Positions 16,310-24,779 of a DNA stretch of 56,452 bases are shown one piece after another. Position numbers and translations under genes: made by a program. How positions within the stretch are numbered: position 1 is the stretch's first letter; each line of letters starts with the position of its first letter. The stretch is from assembly GCA_041657845.1 (NCBI GenBank), contig JBBABD010000003.1, forward strand, positions 1 through 56,452, read 5' to 3'. This DNA is from Parcubacteria group bacterium. GTDB lineage: Bacteria; Patescibacteriota; Minisyncoccia; Moranbacterales; JAKLHP01. The notes beneath the pieces are model-generated. The model made no database searches. It saw only the letters and a list, made by a program, of their open reading frames with translations, and was not told where the DNA came from.

Positions 16310-17149
16310 TCATAACTCTTGAGCATTGTAATTTTTGAATTCCACATCCATAAAATCAGTCCGGATTCCGGCATAACCTTCATCGAGGAAAGGATTGTCT
16401 CCATAGGCATCTCCGGAATCGGTCGTTTCCAAAACCAATTGCCAATCGCCTTTTTGCTCCCAGTCGACATATAATTTTATTTCCACAGTTTCGTCATCTG
16501 TATTTTTCACTTCGCTTTTTATTCCAATCCAAGTTTTGACAGGTATAAAATTAGCATTGCTGTTCCTGCTATATTTTTTTCCGCTTGTCAAAAAAGATTT
16601 TTCATCCATTGTGTAATATTTCTCGTCTATTTTTTTCTTGACGACAAAATATCCGTCTACTCGAAGGCCGGCATAATAGAGATTATCCCCGTCTTGATAG
16701 CGGTTAAAAAGCAAAATGCCGTTGGATTCATTTCTATTTTTGCTGTCGCTTAAATTGATTTTATTTATATAGAAATAGAAAGACTGGGAAAAATCCTGAT
16801 ATTTGTTTCTATTCACCAGCCGGAAAATATTCTGCGGCTTATATCCTCCATCGGTGTCTGTCGGATTGTTTTTCGCATAAAGTTTCTGCCATTTCGAATT
16901 TTTTGGAAGGTTTCCGATATTAGTGGAAAATATATTATCATTGTCTCCGACATCCATTATTCCGCCGGAATTCAGCCACCAGTCGGCACTTTTGCTTTCT
17001 TTTATTTTCCCGGTTTCTTCCAGAATATTTTTGCTTAAATTAACTTTTCTATTCCTTAGGTTGATAGCAAAAGCGATAATCGCAAAAACCAGCGCAATGC
17101 CGGCTGCGATAGCGATTATTCTCCAATATTTTCTTATTTCGAAATCCAT
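16310..17149 (-). CDS. Membrane-anchored concanavalin-like (LamG/DUF1080-type) protein
   Basis: 279 aa. One N-terminal membrane helix (about residues 10-27), a short linker, then a beta-rich extracellular domain: QSFYFYINKINL, GILLFNRYQDGDNLYYAGLRVDGY, KIDEKYYTM, VKTWIGIKSEVKNTDDETVEIKLYVD and GYAGIRTDFMDVEF. This matches the jelly-roll pattern of 3-keto-disaccharide-hydrolase or LamG modules that bind or cleave glycans. The stop lies 6 nt after the deacetylase gene ends, so the two are a unit. The deacetylase also has a similar C-terminal domain. Confidence 0.65.
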   Translation of the reverse strand: MDFEIRKYWRIIAIAAGIALVFAIIAFAINLRNRKVNLSKNILEETGKIKESKSADWWLNSGGIMDVGDNDNIFSTNIGNLPKNSKWQKLYAKNNPTDTDGGYKPQNIFRLVNRNKYQDFSQSFYFYINKINLSDSKNRNESNGILLFNRYQDGDNLYYAGLRVDGYFVVKKKIDEKYYTMDEKSFLTSGKKYSRNSNANFIPVKTWIGIKSEVKNTDDETVEIKLYVDWEQKGDWQLVLETTDSGDAYGDNPFLDEGYAGIRTDFMDVEFKNYNAQEL

Positions 17150-17154
17150 ATTTT

Positions 17155-18732
17155 TTATTTTACATCTAAATTAGATATCAGAATACTGCTGTTATTTATG
17201 GAATTGTCCCAGGTTTTAAATCCAATTCCTCCATGGCTTAAATCCGAAGAAAGTTTTCCGGAAACAAGCGCCTTTCCTTCAATAAGGCAAGATGCCTGGT
17301 CGCCCTTCGTTGACATTCCCACGGAAAGATCTGTTCCGGAAATGAGAGCAAGGGGTTTTGCTGATTCGGAAATTATTCTTTCTTCTCCTTTAACTCTTTC
17401 TGTTAGGGAAACCCCGAAATTTGAAAAGTCGCAAGAAACGTAGTTGTTTCCGCTTATATATCTTCCAATAACCGAAAACGAATTTCCCTTAATAAATTTG
17501 GCATTGGCGCTTATCGAATAATCTCTCCACAGGAATGTTCCGCCAAGAAATGTAAGGCTGCTATCTTCAGATTCAGAAGCGCCGGTAAGAAGCAATCCGT
17601 TTTCCAGGCTTGATTTTCCCCATCCCGTAATCCATCCGCGATCTTCGGAAAAAGAATCTGCATAGGGAAATGTCTTTTTTTCGTTTCCTTCTAAAATAAA
17701 AAGGAGCTTACTGGCGGAAATATCAGAGTCCATATTAATTCTTTTGACAAGCTTGAAATCTTTTCCGGCATAATTTGCGGGAAATTCACTGGCTCCGGAC
17801 TGCCGAAAAGAAAGAGGAAAAATATCGCTTACGTTATTTTTGATTATTTCTTCCGAGGTAGGATTATTTTGGGTATTGTGTCCGTAATCTCCAAAAGGAT
17901 AAGCGAAAGCCAGCGCAGAAATTCCCAGATTATTTTTTAAATCCTCCTTTGAGGCTGCCAAATCTTTTTTGATTCTCAGCGTATATTCCTCATCCGTTTC
18001 AAGGCGATTTTGCGCATCAAGCCACAACTTATCGCTCATAAAATGTCCTTGATTTCCATTCTCGTCTATTTTTTCAGTATTATGGCCGTTTTGAGTATGA
18101 GATCCGAATTCCCATCGCCCGGTTGCTTTCATTCCTTGAAGTTCTGTTTTTGAAAGATGAAAGACGCTTTTTTCGTTTCCTTTTCCAAGCGATCGCCCGG
18201 TAATCACAAACATCACAGCATTATAATCAAGCGCGTGAAAAATCGGATCCGAGGGATAAAAACTGTCTGATCGTCCATCGTCAAAAGTGATAAGCAACGA
18301 TTTCTTGGGAAGTTTTTTCTCTTCCTGCATAAATGAATAGAAATCTTCCAGTGTGATTGTTTGATAACCCGCCTTTTTTAGAGTGAACATCTGTTTTTTG
18401 AATTCTTCAAGAGAAATGTTTACTCCGTCCGGCTTCCAGTTTGGGTCTTCGATAATTCCGTGATAAAGAAGAACGGGAACAGACTGGGCATCTTCTTGCT
18501 TGTCTTCAGTATTTTTCTCTTTCAATTTTCCCGTAAACAAATTTTTATATCCTCCGGCATAAGAAGCATATTCCCATTTAGCCTTAACAAAATTCCCTTG
18601 CATCAGTAGAAATTCTTGGCTTAAGTAATAATTATTCTTAAATATCAAGATTCCGCCAACCATAGCCAAAACCGCCATTGCGACAAAAATGGTAATAGTA
18701 AATTTTATTTTTTTCAGTTTTTTGTTATGCAT
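17155..18732 (-). CDS. Membrane polysaccharide deacetylase (NodB domain) with ConA-like C-terminal domain
   Basis: 525 aa starting MHNKKLKK; the longer frame starts inside a palindromic repeat. Basic cytoplasmic start, one membrane helix (about residues 13-33), then the NodB domain: VPVLLYHGI, LLITFDDGRSDSF with the two catalytic/metal aspartates, GSHTQNGHN as the metal-binding His pair (one residue longer than the usual H-S/T-x-x-H), and LAFAYPFGDYG. Residues from about 340 form a beta-rich domain similar to the next gene. It resembles PgaB/IcaB enzymes that deacetylate poly-N-acetylglucosamine. The partner GT2 lies just upstream. Confidence 0.85.
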   Translation of the reverse strand: MHNKKLKKIKFTITIFVAMAVLAMVGGILIFKNNYYLSQEFLLMQGNFVKAKWEYASYAGGYKNLFTGKLKEKNTEDKQEDAQSVPVLLYHGIIEDPNWKPDGVNISLEEFKKQMFTLKKAGYQTITLEDFYSFMQEEKKLPKKSLLITFDDGRSDSFYPSDPIFHALDYNAVMFVITGRSLGKGNEKSVFHLSKTELQGMKATGRWEFGSHTQNGHNTEKIDENGNQGHFMSDKLWLDAQNRLETDEEYTLRIKKDLAASKEDLKNNLGISALAFAYPFGDYGHNTQNNPTSEEIIKNNVSDIFPLSFRQSGASEFPANYAGKDFKLVKRINMDSDISASKLLFILEGNEKKTFPYADSFSEDRGWITGWGKSSLENGLLLTGASESEDSSLTFLGGTFLWRDYSISANAKFIKGNSFSVIGRYISGNNYVSCDFSNFGVSLTERVKGEERIISESAKPLALISGTDLSVGMSTKGDQASCLIEGKALVSGKLSSDLSHGGIGFKTWDNSINNSSILISNLDVK

Positions 18733-18743
18733 AAACTTTTCTA

Positions 18744-18819
18744 TGTCATTCCGCACTTGATGCGGAATCTACGCTATCGATTTACGGAAGTGTAGATTCC
18801 TGCTTTCGCAGGAATGACA
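18744..18819. repeat. Intergenic palindromic element, TGTCAT...ATGACA family
   Basis: It begins TGTCATTCCGCACTTGATG and ends TTTCGCAGGAATGACA. Near-identical, in opposite orientation, to 10417-10494. It separates the GT2 and deacetylase genes. Confidence 0.8.
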
Positions 18820-18823
18820 TATG

Positions 18824-20188
18824 CTATCGCGTTCCCCATCCCCTGTCCTGAATCCTAACTGCCGCCCAAACAATTACAAATGAGAGGCAGAACAAATTAA
18901 ACATTGACCAGAGAAAAAGATAGGGCCAATATTTATTTTTCTGATCAATGTAGCGATAATAGATCACCATCAAAGCGGTTACCAAAAGAACTCCCAAGAT
19001 GTGATAAAAAGGCATCACTCCCTTGGTAAAAGGAGCATAAATCAATGCGCGGAAAGTCATAATCGGCGTGAGAAAGGATATCAGAACCAGTGGAAAATAA
19101 TAGAAAAATGAAACAAATGGCTGTTTTTTCCAAATAAATTTGCTGGTGAAAATCGAATTGACTATCCAGGATTTTTTCCAGCGGAGTTGCTGAGTGAATA
19201 ATTGCTTCCAGTTTTCAGGAACGATAGTATAGACTTTGGCTTTGTCCGCATAAATCGTTTTCCATCCTTCCTTCAAGATCCAGCTGGTGAGCGCTCGGTC
19301 GTCTCCCCAAGTTGCCGGACGTCCCAAAAAGGTTTCTGAAAGCCATTTATATAAAATCGGCATCACGGCGCTTTTTCGATAAGCGCTGCAGCATCCGCTG
19401 GCGCAAAAAATGGTATTAAAAGTAGATTCCGCCGCTTTCAGAATTCGAAAAGACATAAAATAATAAGCGGTTTGCATCCGGGTAATAATATTTTTGTCGG
19501 CGTTTTTCGGTTCTCCGTTAGCGCAAACAACTCCCACTTCCGGATTTCGAAAAGGAGCAAGAAGCTTTCTAAAAGTTTTGGGATCAATGTAACTATCGCT
19601 ATCGAGCTGAATAATAATTTCTGATGAAGAAACCCTAAAACCGGCTGCCATTCCCCATCTTTTTCCCTGATTCGGCCAGTCAATTATTTTTATGCTGGGA
19701 TAATGCTTTTTTAATTCATTGAGAATGTGGATAGTTCCATCAGTGCTTCCGTCATTAACTACAATCACTTCTATTTTCTCTTTGGGATAATCCACTTCAT
19801 AACACTTGATAATTGAATTGGCGATGTCTTTTTCTTCGTTTTTGCAAGGTATGACAAAAGCCACTGTCGGTTCATAGTCTTCCGGGTAGAGTTCATCGGA
19901 AAAAGCATTTTCCTCCAGCAAACTTTTAAAGGAGCTTTTATACAGCATCGCCGAAATGATTCTGGAAATTTCAAAAGTTGTCACAAAAATAGCGTAGGAA
20001 AACAAGGTGGGATCAATAAAAAAATCTGAAGTCGTTTTTGATTTAAGAATAATTATGAAGAATATGAAAACCACGCCGGACAAAATTATGCTCGTTTTGT
20101 AGAAAAGGTCTTTCCAATCAAAGCCGAAAGAATAGTCATTAAACTCCCTAACCAATGCTTCATTTTTTTCATTAAAAAATCCTTGCAT
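18824..20188 (-). CDS. Processive family 2 glycosyltransferase (PgaC/hyaluronan-synthase type)
   Basis: 454 aa. Two N-terminal helices (about residues 33-50 and 62-80), a GT2 catalytic domain with EVIVVNDGSTDGT, IIQLDSDSYIDP (the metal-binding D-x-D-type motif), TWGDDRALTSW and the QQLRWKKSW signature of processive synthases, then three to four C-terminal helices. Such enzymes polymerise and extrude chitin, hyaluronan, cellulose or poly-N-acetylglucosamine. With the deacetylase next door a PNAG-like partially deacetylated polymer is plausible. No c-di-GMP-binding PilZ domain is attached. Confidence 0.88.
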   Translation of the reverse strand: MQGFFNEKNEALVREFNDYSFGFDWKDLFYKTSIILSGVVFIFFIIILKSKTTSDFFIDPTLFSYAIFVTTFEISRIISAMLYKSSFKSLLEENAFSDELYPEDYEPTVAFVIPCKNEEKDIANSIIKCYEVDYPKEKIEVIVVNDGSTDGTIHILNELKKHYPSIKIIDWPNQGKRWGMAAGFRVSSSEIIIQLDSDSYIDPKTFRKLLAPFRNPEVGVVCANGEPKNADKNIITRMQTAYYFMSFRILKAAESTFNTIFCASGCCSAYRKSAVMPILYKWLSETFLGRPATWGDDRALTSWILKEGWKTIYADKAKVYTIVPENWKQLFTQQLRWKKSWIVNSIFTSKFIWKKQPFVSFFYYFPLVLISFLTPIMTFRALIYAPFTKGVMPFYHILGVLLVTALMVIYYRYIDQKNKYWPYLFLWSMFNLFCLSFVIVWAAVRIQDRGWGTR

Positions 20189-20271
20189 ATATAATAATAC
20201 CGACTAAAAAATCTAATTATTTCTTGCTTGTCCGCCAGAGCTTTAACGGAGACGGATTAAATTGACCTGAA

Positions 20272-20300
20272 ATATTAGCATAAATGGTAATTTTTGTCAA
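20272..20300 (-). promoter_or_regulatory. Promoter of the GT2/deacetylase/ConA-like operon
   Basis: TTGACA (20300-20295), 17-nt spacer, TAATAT (20277-20272) on the minus strand. About 80 nt of leader precede the GT2 start. No SD. Confidence 0.75.
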
Positions 20301-20335
20301 ACTTTGGGGGTTTAGTATGTTTTTGGGTATGGAAA

Positions 20336-20620
20336 AAGGATGCCTACGAACTCGTGAAGCATCCTTATATATTGCCATCCTCTAGATTCAGAGGATTTGT
20401 TTTCGAAGTTAAGGAACATTTATTTCTGTTTACTAAGCTTTGAACTAGCTACAAATACTCTCCGATCGCATAGCGTTTCGGAATAGCATATCTTCGACTT
20501 TCATAGAAAGTCTGAAGTATAGTACCGGAACTCTCATTGAGAGATCTGGTATGTCACTCGCATAGCGTGGTGACATTAGTTCTTGAGAGTCCCAAGTCAA
20601 TCGAATGACTCGGGACTCTC
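20336..20620. ncRNA. Array of seven consecutive hairpins with no ORF
   Basis: This 440-bp gap holds no gene but seven stem-loops: 20336-20366 (8 bp), 20377-20396 (7 bp), 20461-20482, 20492-20517, 20523-20551, 20551-20576 (7 bp) and 20585-20620 (9 bp plus 5 bp). The third and sixth share the loop TCGCATAGCGT (20466-20476 and 20558-20568) on unrelated stems. The fourth and fifth have ATA or ATT triloops. The last hairpin follows the stop of the 20630 gene by 10 nt and may act as its 3' end, though it lacks a T-run. The array could be a structured 3' UTR or a stand-alone RNA. Confidence 0.55.
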
Positions 20621-20629
20621 CGTCCAGTT

Positions 20630-21457
20630 TTACGTGTAGTTCAGCTTCTCTGTTGCATCCTTGAGAAAAACAATGAGCGTTTCCTGAGGAGTGCCTTTGA
20701 GCTTATCCTCGAAAAACTTCTTCATTGTCCCCTTTACGTATCTCTTTGCCAATGCCTTCTTGGGCTCGGCCTGCCTCACGAATGATTCAGGATAATCTGG
20801 GCCGTCAGGCATTGAATCGATCTGGAAAGTGTTATATGTCTCCTTCTCCTCGTCTGCGCAGGAGCATATAACACGATGATTCACCCCGTTTGCTTTGACC
20901 ACAAAATTGAAGGGGCGAGGGTCGAAGCCATATATCTCTTCGGCTGTGTCTTTGGGCACGTTGTCAACCTTCTTCTCAATCCGTCCTGTTCTAAAATATA
21001 CCAGGGCGCCGAGACTACCTAAGCCGATGACAAACAAAGCGATGAGCAGGTAAGTATTACTGTTACTTTCCCTTATCGCCTTATTACCGAAATCCGTGAT
21101 GGATTTGGCTGTTTCGGTGTCCTTTTTTGCAAGGGATTCCCTAAGAGCCGTAGCCGTCTCGGTGTCCTTCTTCCCGAAGGCTTTCTTGTAAGCTTCAGCC
21201 GTTTCGTCTTCCCTTTTTTTAAGGGCTTCCTTAAAGGCCTTGGCTGTTTCGGTATCCTTGCTTTTTAAAAGTCCGGATACCTTGTTGAATACTTTTGTCG
21301 CGATTCCATCCTCGGTGACCGGAGCCGGTGGAACCGGCTCTCCTTTGACTACTACAGTTGCAGTCGGAGCTAGTGGAACCAGCTCCTCAGCGGACACCTG
21401 CGTCATAGACGCAAGTGCAACTGCCACGAACAGCACTGCTATAAAAAGTCTTCTCAT
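20630..21457 (-). CDS. Secretion-signal membrane protein with DTETA-type tandem repeats
   Basis: 275 aa, family not recognised. A signal peptide (about residues 1-23, ending VSA-EE) and a Pro/Val-rich stretch lead to four imperfect 14-16-residue repeats starting at about residues 68, 84, 98 and 113 (consensus DTETAxAxxExLxKK), predicted as a helix or coiled coil. A second hydrophobic segment (about 136-155) and a 120-residue C-terminal domain with VICSCADEEKE follow. A strong SD (AAAGGAGG) precedes ATG. It lies 15 nt after the 21473 gene, so same operon. Base composition is clearly GC-richer than the polysaccharide genes. Confidence 0.7.
   Translation of the reverse strand: MRRLFIAVLFVAVALASMTQVSAEELVPLAPTATVVVKGEPVPPAPVTEDGIATKVFNKVSGLLKSKDTETAKAFKEALKKREDETAEAYKKAFGKKDTETATALRESLAKKDTETAKSITDFGNKAIRESNSNTYLLIALFVIGLGSLGALVYFRTGRIEKKVDNVPKDTAEEIYGFDPRPFNFVVKANGVNHRVICSCADEEKETYNTFQIDSMPDGPDYPESFVRQAEPKKALAKRYVKGTMKKFFEDKLKGTPQETLIVFLKDATEKLNYT
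21098..21256 (-). repeat. Coding tandem repeats (DTETA units) in the secreted protein gene
   Basis: Four degenerate 42-48-bp units code for DTETAKAFKEALKK, DETAEAYKKAFGKK, DTETATALRESLAKK and DTETAKSITDFG. On the plus strand each carries a version of GCTGTTTCGGTGTCC. Confidence 0.75.
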
Positions 21458-21472
21458 GGTAACCTCCTTTGG

Positions 21473-22744
21473 CTATCGTTTCAGATCAGTGTAACATGTC
21501 GGGACGCTTTTCAGCTCCTTCGCTCGCGCAAAGGAATACTGTGCTTCCTTTCCGTTCAATTCTCGAATTGCCCAAGACCAATTGTAATAGACCTTAAGTA
21601 CAGTTTCCTGCGCTCCAGCCAATTTCTTGGTCGGGGTGCCATCAGGCTCTTTGCCGTTAAAGAAGTCTCTTTCGGCAATTTGATATTGCTCAATTGCCAT
21701 AGCAAGATACTTCTTGTCACCGGTACATTCATAGAGATCCAGGAAACCGTCGCCGGCTGCCTTTCGGTGGATCTCATTATTGAGACACGGGGTTTTGCAA
21801 TGGAGGCAAGCCTCCAAATGCATCCTAATCCGTGCCCAGATTTCATCCAAATTACACTTCAGTTTCTCCGGTTCCTTTGACTTTTCAACCGCAGGCGGAG
21901 TTATCGATTTTGGCGGAAACAGAATTTCCAGTGGCACAGAGCAAACCACAAAAGCTGCTCCAGGCCTGCCGAACTCAGTGTTCTGTTGCTTTGACACGCC
22001 AGCACTTGGCGAAACAGCTCCGCCGTTCAAGAAACTCTTAGATATCCAGCTGAAAATGCCAGACACTGAGAATTCAAAACCCTCGGGGACGAAATATCCC
22101 TGAAAGAATTGGTCGACCGGTACAAAGACATTTGCTCCGAGAGGAGCTAGGTCTTCGAACACTCGCACTTGAAAGTGCGGAACATTTACCGGATTCTCTT
22201 TGTCGAGCTTGGAGTTGTAAAGCATGATGCCCATAATGTGCTCATCGCTGAGCCTGGGCAAGATTTGCTCTACAAAAACCTTTGGATTAACAAAGTAACC
22301 CTTGCTATCCCTTGCTGCCTGATAAGTGCGTTTGATAATGGGAGACGGAATTATCTTTCTGTTTCGCCTCTCCCATTTTTCAGCGCCGTTCATTCCGTCG
22401 TTGATGTCCTTGATTGTCTGAACTTCCGAAGAAGTCAAGACCCTCATAAACTGCACGGAAGTTTTCAACGAAAACTGGCTAATGAAATGCCCGTAATCGT
22501 TAAGAGGAAACTCCGCGGCACCGATATAATGAGTACCGGTGAACGGCAAGCTTCCAAGGGATTTATTCCCATTGCTCTGAGGAGCATAGGTTATTCCTTG
22601 AATCTGCGCTTGCTTCTGAATCTCTGTCTGATTTTGTTCAACGGTATTCTCGAGAGTGCTTACACTCTCGTTTCCACCTGCAAACGTGATGTTCGCGATA
22701 GAAACCATTGCCACTACTGCCAGAATTACGAGAATCTTTTTCAT
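21473..22744 (-). CDS. Secreted protein of unknown function with helical, Cys-containing C-terminal domain
   Basis: 423 aa, not recognised. Clear signal peptide (KKILVILAVVAMVSIANITFA, cut after about residue 22), a Gln/Asn-rich stretch, then a mixed domain (SSEVQTIKDINDGMNGAEKW, SDEHIMGIMLYNSKL, NVPHFQVRVFEDLAPLG). After about residue 290 comes a helical repeat-like domain with KCNLDE, CLHCKTPCLNNE and DLYECTGDKKYLAMAIEQYQIAE, which looks TPR-like, with cysteines that could form disulfides or bind metal. SD AAGGAGG precedes ATG, and a TCTA microsatellite sits in the leader. GC-richer than the core genes. Confidence 0.7.
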   Translation of the reverse strand: MKKILVILAVVAMVSIANITFAGGNESVSTLENTVEQNQTEIQKQAQIQGITYAPQSNGNKSLGSLPFTGTHYIGAAEFPLNDYGHFISQFSLKTSVQFMRVLTSSEVQTIKDINDGMNGAEKWERRNRKIIPSPIIKRTYQAARDSKGYFVNPKVFVEQILPRLSDEHIMGIMLYNSKLDKENPVNVPHFQVRVFEDLAPLGANVFVPVDQFFQGYFVPEGFEFSVSGIFSWISKSFLNGGAVSPSAGVSKQQNTEFGRPGAAFVVCSVPLEILFPPKSITPPAVEKSKEPEKLKCNLDEIWARIRMHLEACLHCKTPCLNNEIHRKAAGDGFLDLYECTGDKKYLAMAIEQYQIAERDFFNGKEPDGTPTKKLAGAQETVLKVYYNWSWAIRELNGKEAQYSFARAKELKSVPTCYTDLKR

Positions 22745-22773
22745 ATTGACCTCCTTGGTCGTGAGATGTCGTG

Positions 22774-22810
<37 letters not shown>

Positions 22811-22847
22811 GTAATCCGAAAAAATTATATTCGGTTGTCAAAAAACT

Positions 22848-22876
22848 TATCTATATATTTTCACAGTGTTTGTCAA
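22848..22876 (-). promoter_or_regulatory. Promoter of the 21473/20630 pair
   Basis: TTGACA (22876-22871), 17 nt, TAGATA (22853-22848) on the minus strand. A small inverted repeat CCGAA/TTCGG (22816-22834) lies just downstream in the leader. Confidence 0.6.
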
Positions 22877-22973
22877 TTTTATTTGACCAGCACTGAATTA
22901 AATATTCAGAATAAAAATATTTTGCCTGGAAGGAGAAAAACTTCTTCTCCTTCCAGACGTGAGTGCGGGCGGT

Positions 22974-23351
22974 CTACCGAGATTTCAAGGTAATCTTTCC
23001 GCTTCCCCACTGCTCCCCGTATTGTCTTTGGAATCCCCCAGGGATCTCTCTAGCCTGTTCGTAGCCCGTGTCATATCCGCCTGACATGTCTACCCTGACG
23101 AGATCGGGGTTGCGCTCATAACCTTTGGCTCCGATGCTGAGTGACCCTGCCTGCTGAGCCTCCATGAAGTAGCTTTTACCAAAGTTGCAGGCATCGCCGC
23201 AGCCGGTTTTCATGGTTCCCACATTAAGAAACGTGTTAGTTGCGGTATCTACATATCCGCTACCTTCTCCTACCCACTGCGCAGACGCTGGCGTTGTTGT
23301 GAATGCAAAAACGATTCCGATAATCAAGGTCAAAAACATTGCTTTTTTCAT
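22974..23351 (-). CDS. Small secreted protein of unknown function
   Basis: 125 aa. Signal peptide (KKAMFLTLIIGIVFAF...PASA, cut before QWVGEG). The mature part is about 100 residues, Gly-rich, with two cysteines in KTGCGDACNFG that could pair, and a YDTGYEQAREIPGGFQRQYG stretch. No family is recognised. SD AAGGAGG at the right distance from ATG. It has its own promoter and an unusually long structured leader. It is the promoter-distal neighbour of two other exported proteins, so this 3-kb island makes surface or secreted products. Confidence 0.65.
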   Translation of the reverse strand: MKKAMFLTLIIGIVFAFTTTPASAQWVGEGSGYVDTATNTFLNVGTMKTGCGDACNFGKSYFMEAQQAGSLSIGAKGYERNPDLVRVDMSGGYDTGYEQAREIPGGFQRQYGEQWGSGKITLKSR

Positions 23352-23364
23352 GGTATCCTCCTTG

Positions 23365-23387
23365 TTTTTTCCGACAAACTAGGTTTG
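23365..23387 (-). promoter_or_regulatory. Leader hairpin next to the SD of the small secreted protein gene
   Basis: On the minus strand CCGGCAAAC, loop CTA, GTTTGTCGG: nine pairs with one wobble, ending 8 nt before AAGGAGG. It may control access to the SD. Confidence 0.55.
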
Positions 23388-23448
23388 CCGGCACTTCTAC
23401 TTCTTTAAACTTTAAAGAACTTTCACCTCCTTGTATGATTTTTTGCTA

Positions 23449-23507
23449 TTGTTTCAAGCGGGTTTTGTTGCGTATTTGTTAGGATTTCTACGCCTCCCTT
23501 GAAACAA
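23449..23507 (-). promoter_or_regulatory. Long 5' leader hairpin
   Basis: TTGTTTCAAG (23449-23458) pairs with CTTGAAACAA (23498-23507), and GCGTA pairs with TACGC further in. Between this hairpin and the gene a full anti-SD match AAGGAGGTGA (about 23431-23440, minus strand) occurs with no start codon at a useful distance. Confidence 0.6.
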
Positions 23508-23543
23508 CGGCGATTCTTTTTACCCTATTTTTAGGAACCTTAT

Positions 23544-23572
23544 ACCCTAGCACAAGCCTTTAAATTTGTCAA
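23544..23572 (-). promoter_or_regulatory. Promoter of the small secreted protein gene
   Basis: TTGACA (23572-23567), 17 nt, TAGGGT with an upstream TG (extended -10 like). The -10 is weak. It implies a leader of about 185 nt. Confidence 0.5.
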
Positions 23573-23574
23573 AT

Positions 23575-23600
23575 AAAAAATCGCCCGAAGGCGATTTTTT
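23575..23600. terminator. Strong bidirectional terminator
   Basis: AAAAAATCGCC (23575-23585), loop CGAA, GGCGATTTTTT (23590-23600). It ends the minus-strand unit that finishes at 23625 and insulates the secreted-protein island. Confidence 0.85.
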
Positions 23601-23624
23601 AAAAATATATGTTATTGAAGTTTG

Positions 23625-24770
23625 TTATAGTTTCACCGGTATTTTCATCTCTTGCCCATCCCTCAAAATTGTTAATTCAATCGCGTCGCCTTTTTTATAT
23701 TGGCCAAGAAGATTGGATAGCGGATTATCGAGATTTATTTCCTTGCCGTCGACAAAAGTAATGACGTCATTTATTTTCAGTCCGGCTTTTTCCGCTGGAG
23801 ATCCGGCAATGATGGCTAGTCCTTGTTTTCCGGAGGGAGAATAAATCAACGCTCCTTTGTCGTAGCTTAAATTGTTGGCCAGCGCATAAGCCTTGCTGAT
23901 GGGTAGATAATAAATTCCCATTTGCGCTCTGGCGCCAAGCTCATTTTTGATAGCCAAGTCCATCGTGTTTTTGACAACATTGGAAGGGATTTGAAAAAAC
24001 TTTTCTTGATTATCAACCACGACAGAGCCAACGATTCCAACTAATTCTCCATTGTAATTTATTACCGGTCCGCCCAAATATTCTTTCTGGTTCAGGAAAT
24101 CAGTTTCAAACACGCCTTCCAACTTTTCCGACAAAGATAAAGTTTTTCCGGCAATGTTGAAGGTTTTATTGATGTTGCTCAAAATTCCGGAAGAGTATCT
24201 ATTTTGATAATCTTCAAATGAATTTCCGATGGCGATTAGCTTTTTCCCCGGGTAAAAATCATCTGAATTGGCAAAAGAAGCAACAGAAAGATTGGAGGTA
24301 TCCATTTTAAGAAAAGCCAAATTGGTAAATTCATCTATTCCGACTAGCTTGGCGTCAAATGAAGATCCATTAAGCAAAATAATTTTGTAATTAGCATCGT
24401 TTTCGATGAGAGTCGTCCTATAGGTTACTACAAAACCGTCCGAAGCCACCACCACTCCCGTTCCATTTTTGATTCCCTGAAGAGGATTTAGAACCGATTT
24501 ATTTTTTTCCGAAACAGAAATTATGTTTACGACCGTTGCTCCGGCTTGAGAAGCTACTTTACTTACCGAATCATCCTCCTTTACTTCCACTTGCTCGGTT
24601 TTATTGACTATAGTTATGTTTTCTGAAGCTTTTTTAAATATTTTTAGTTTTGACAAAGTTGGAGAAAGGCTGATTTTAGGAATGATATAACCCTGAAAAA
24701 CCATAGAACCAAATCCCCCTATCAGAAATAGCAAGAGTCCAACTAAAAATAATCGCGTAAATTTATTCAT
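23625..24770 (-). CDS. Catalytically dead HtrA-like protein (trypsin fold plus PDZ)
   Basis: 381 aa. One N-terminal membrane helix (about residues 7-28), a trypsin-like domain and a C-terminal PDZ (AGSPAEKAGLKINDVITFVDG). Alignment by eye with the neighbour at 25614 shows all three catalytic residues gone: T-N-K-H-V-V becomes TYRTTL, V-K-D-I-A-V becomes TNLAFL, and G-N-S-GGP becomes EYLGGP. Fold landmarks (AIGNSF, LGGPVINYNGELVGIVGSVV) remain. It probably binds rather than cuts substrates, perhaps regulating the active HtrA. The reading frame is intact, so it is not a decayed gene. Confidence 0.85.
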   Translation of the reverse strand: MNKFTRLFLVGLLLFLIGGFGSMVFQGYIIPKISLSPTLSKLKIFKKASENITIVNKTEQVEVKEDDSVSKVASQAGATVVNIISVSEKNKSVLNPLQGIKNGTGVVVASDGFVVTYRTTLIENDANYKIILLNGSSFDAKLVGIDEFTNLAFLKMDTSNLSVASFANSDDFYPGKKLIAIGNSFEDYQNRYSSGILSNINKTFNIAGKTLSLSEKLEGVFETDFLNQKEYLGGPVINYNGELVGIVGSVVVDNQEKFFQIPSNVVKNTMDLAIKNELGARAQMGIYYLPISKAYALANNLSYDKGALIYSPSGKQGLAIIAGSPAEKAGLKINDVITFVDGKEINLDNPLSNLLGQYKKGDAIELTILRDGQEMKIPVKL

Positions 24771-24779
24771 AAAATTAGT

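Noticed and set aside
20336..20620. Integron attC array as explanation of the hairpins
   Set aside because: No GTTRRRY-type core sites and no integrase or gene cassettes nearby.
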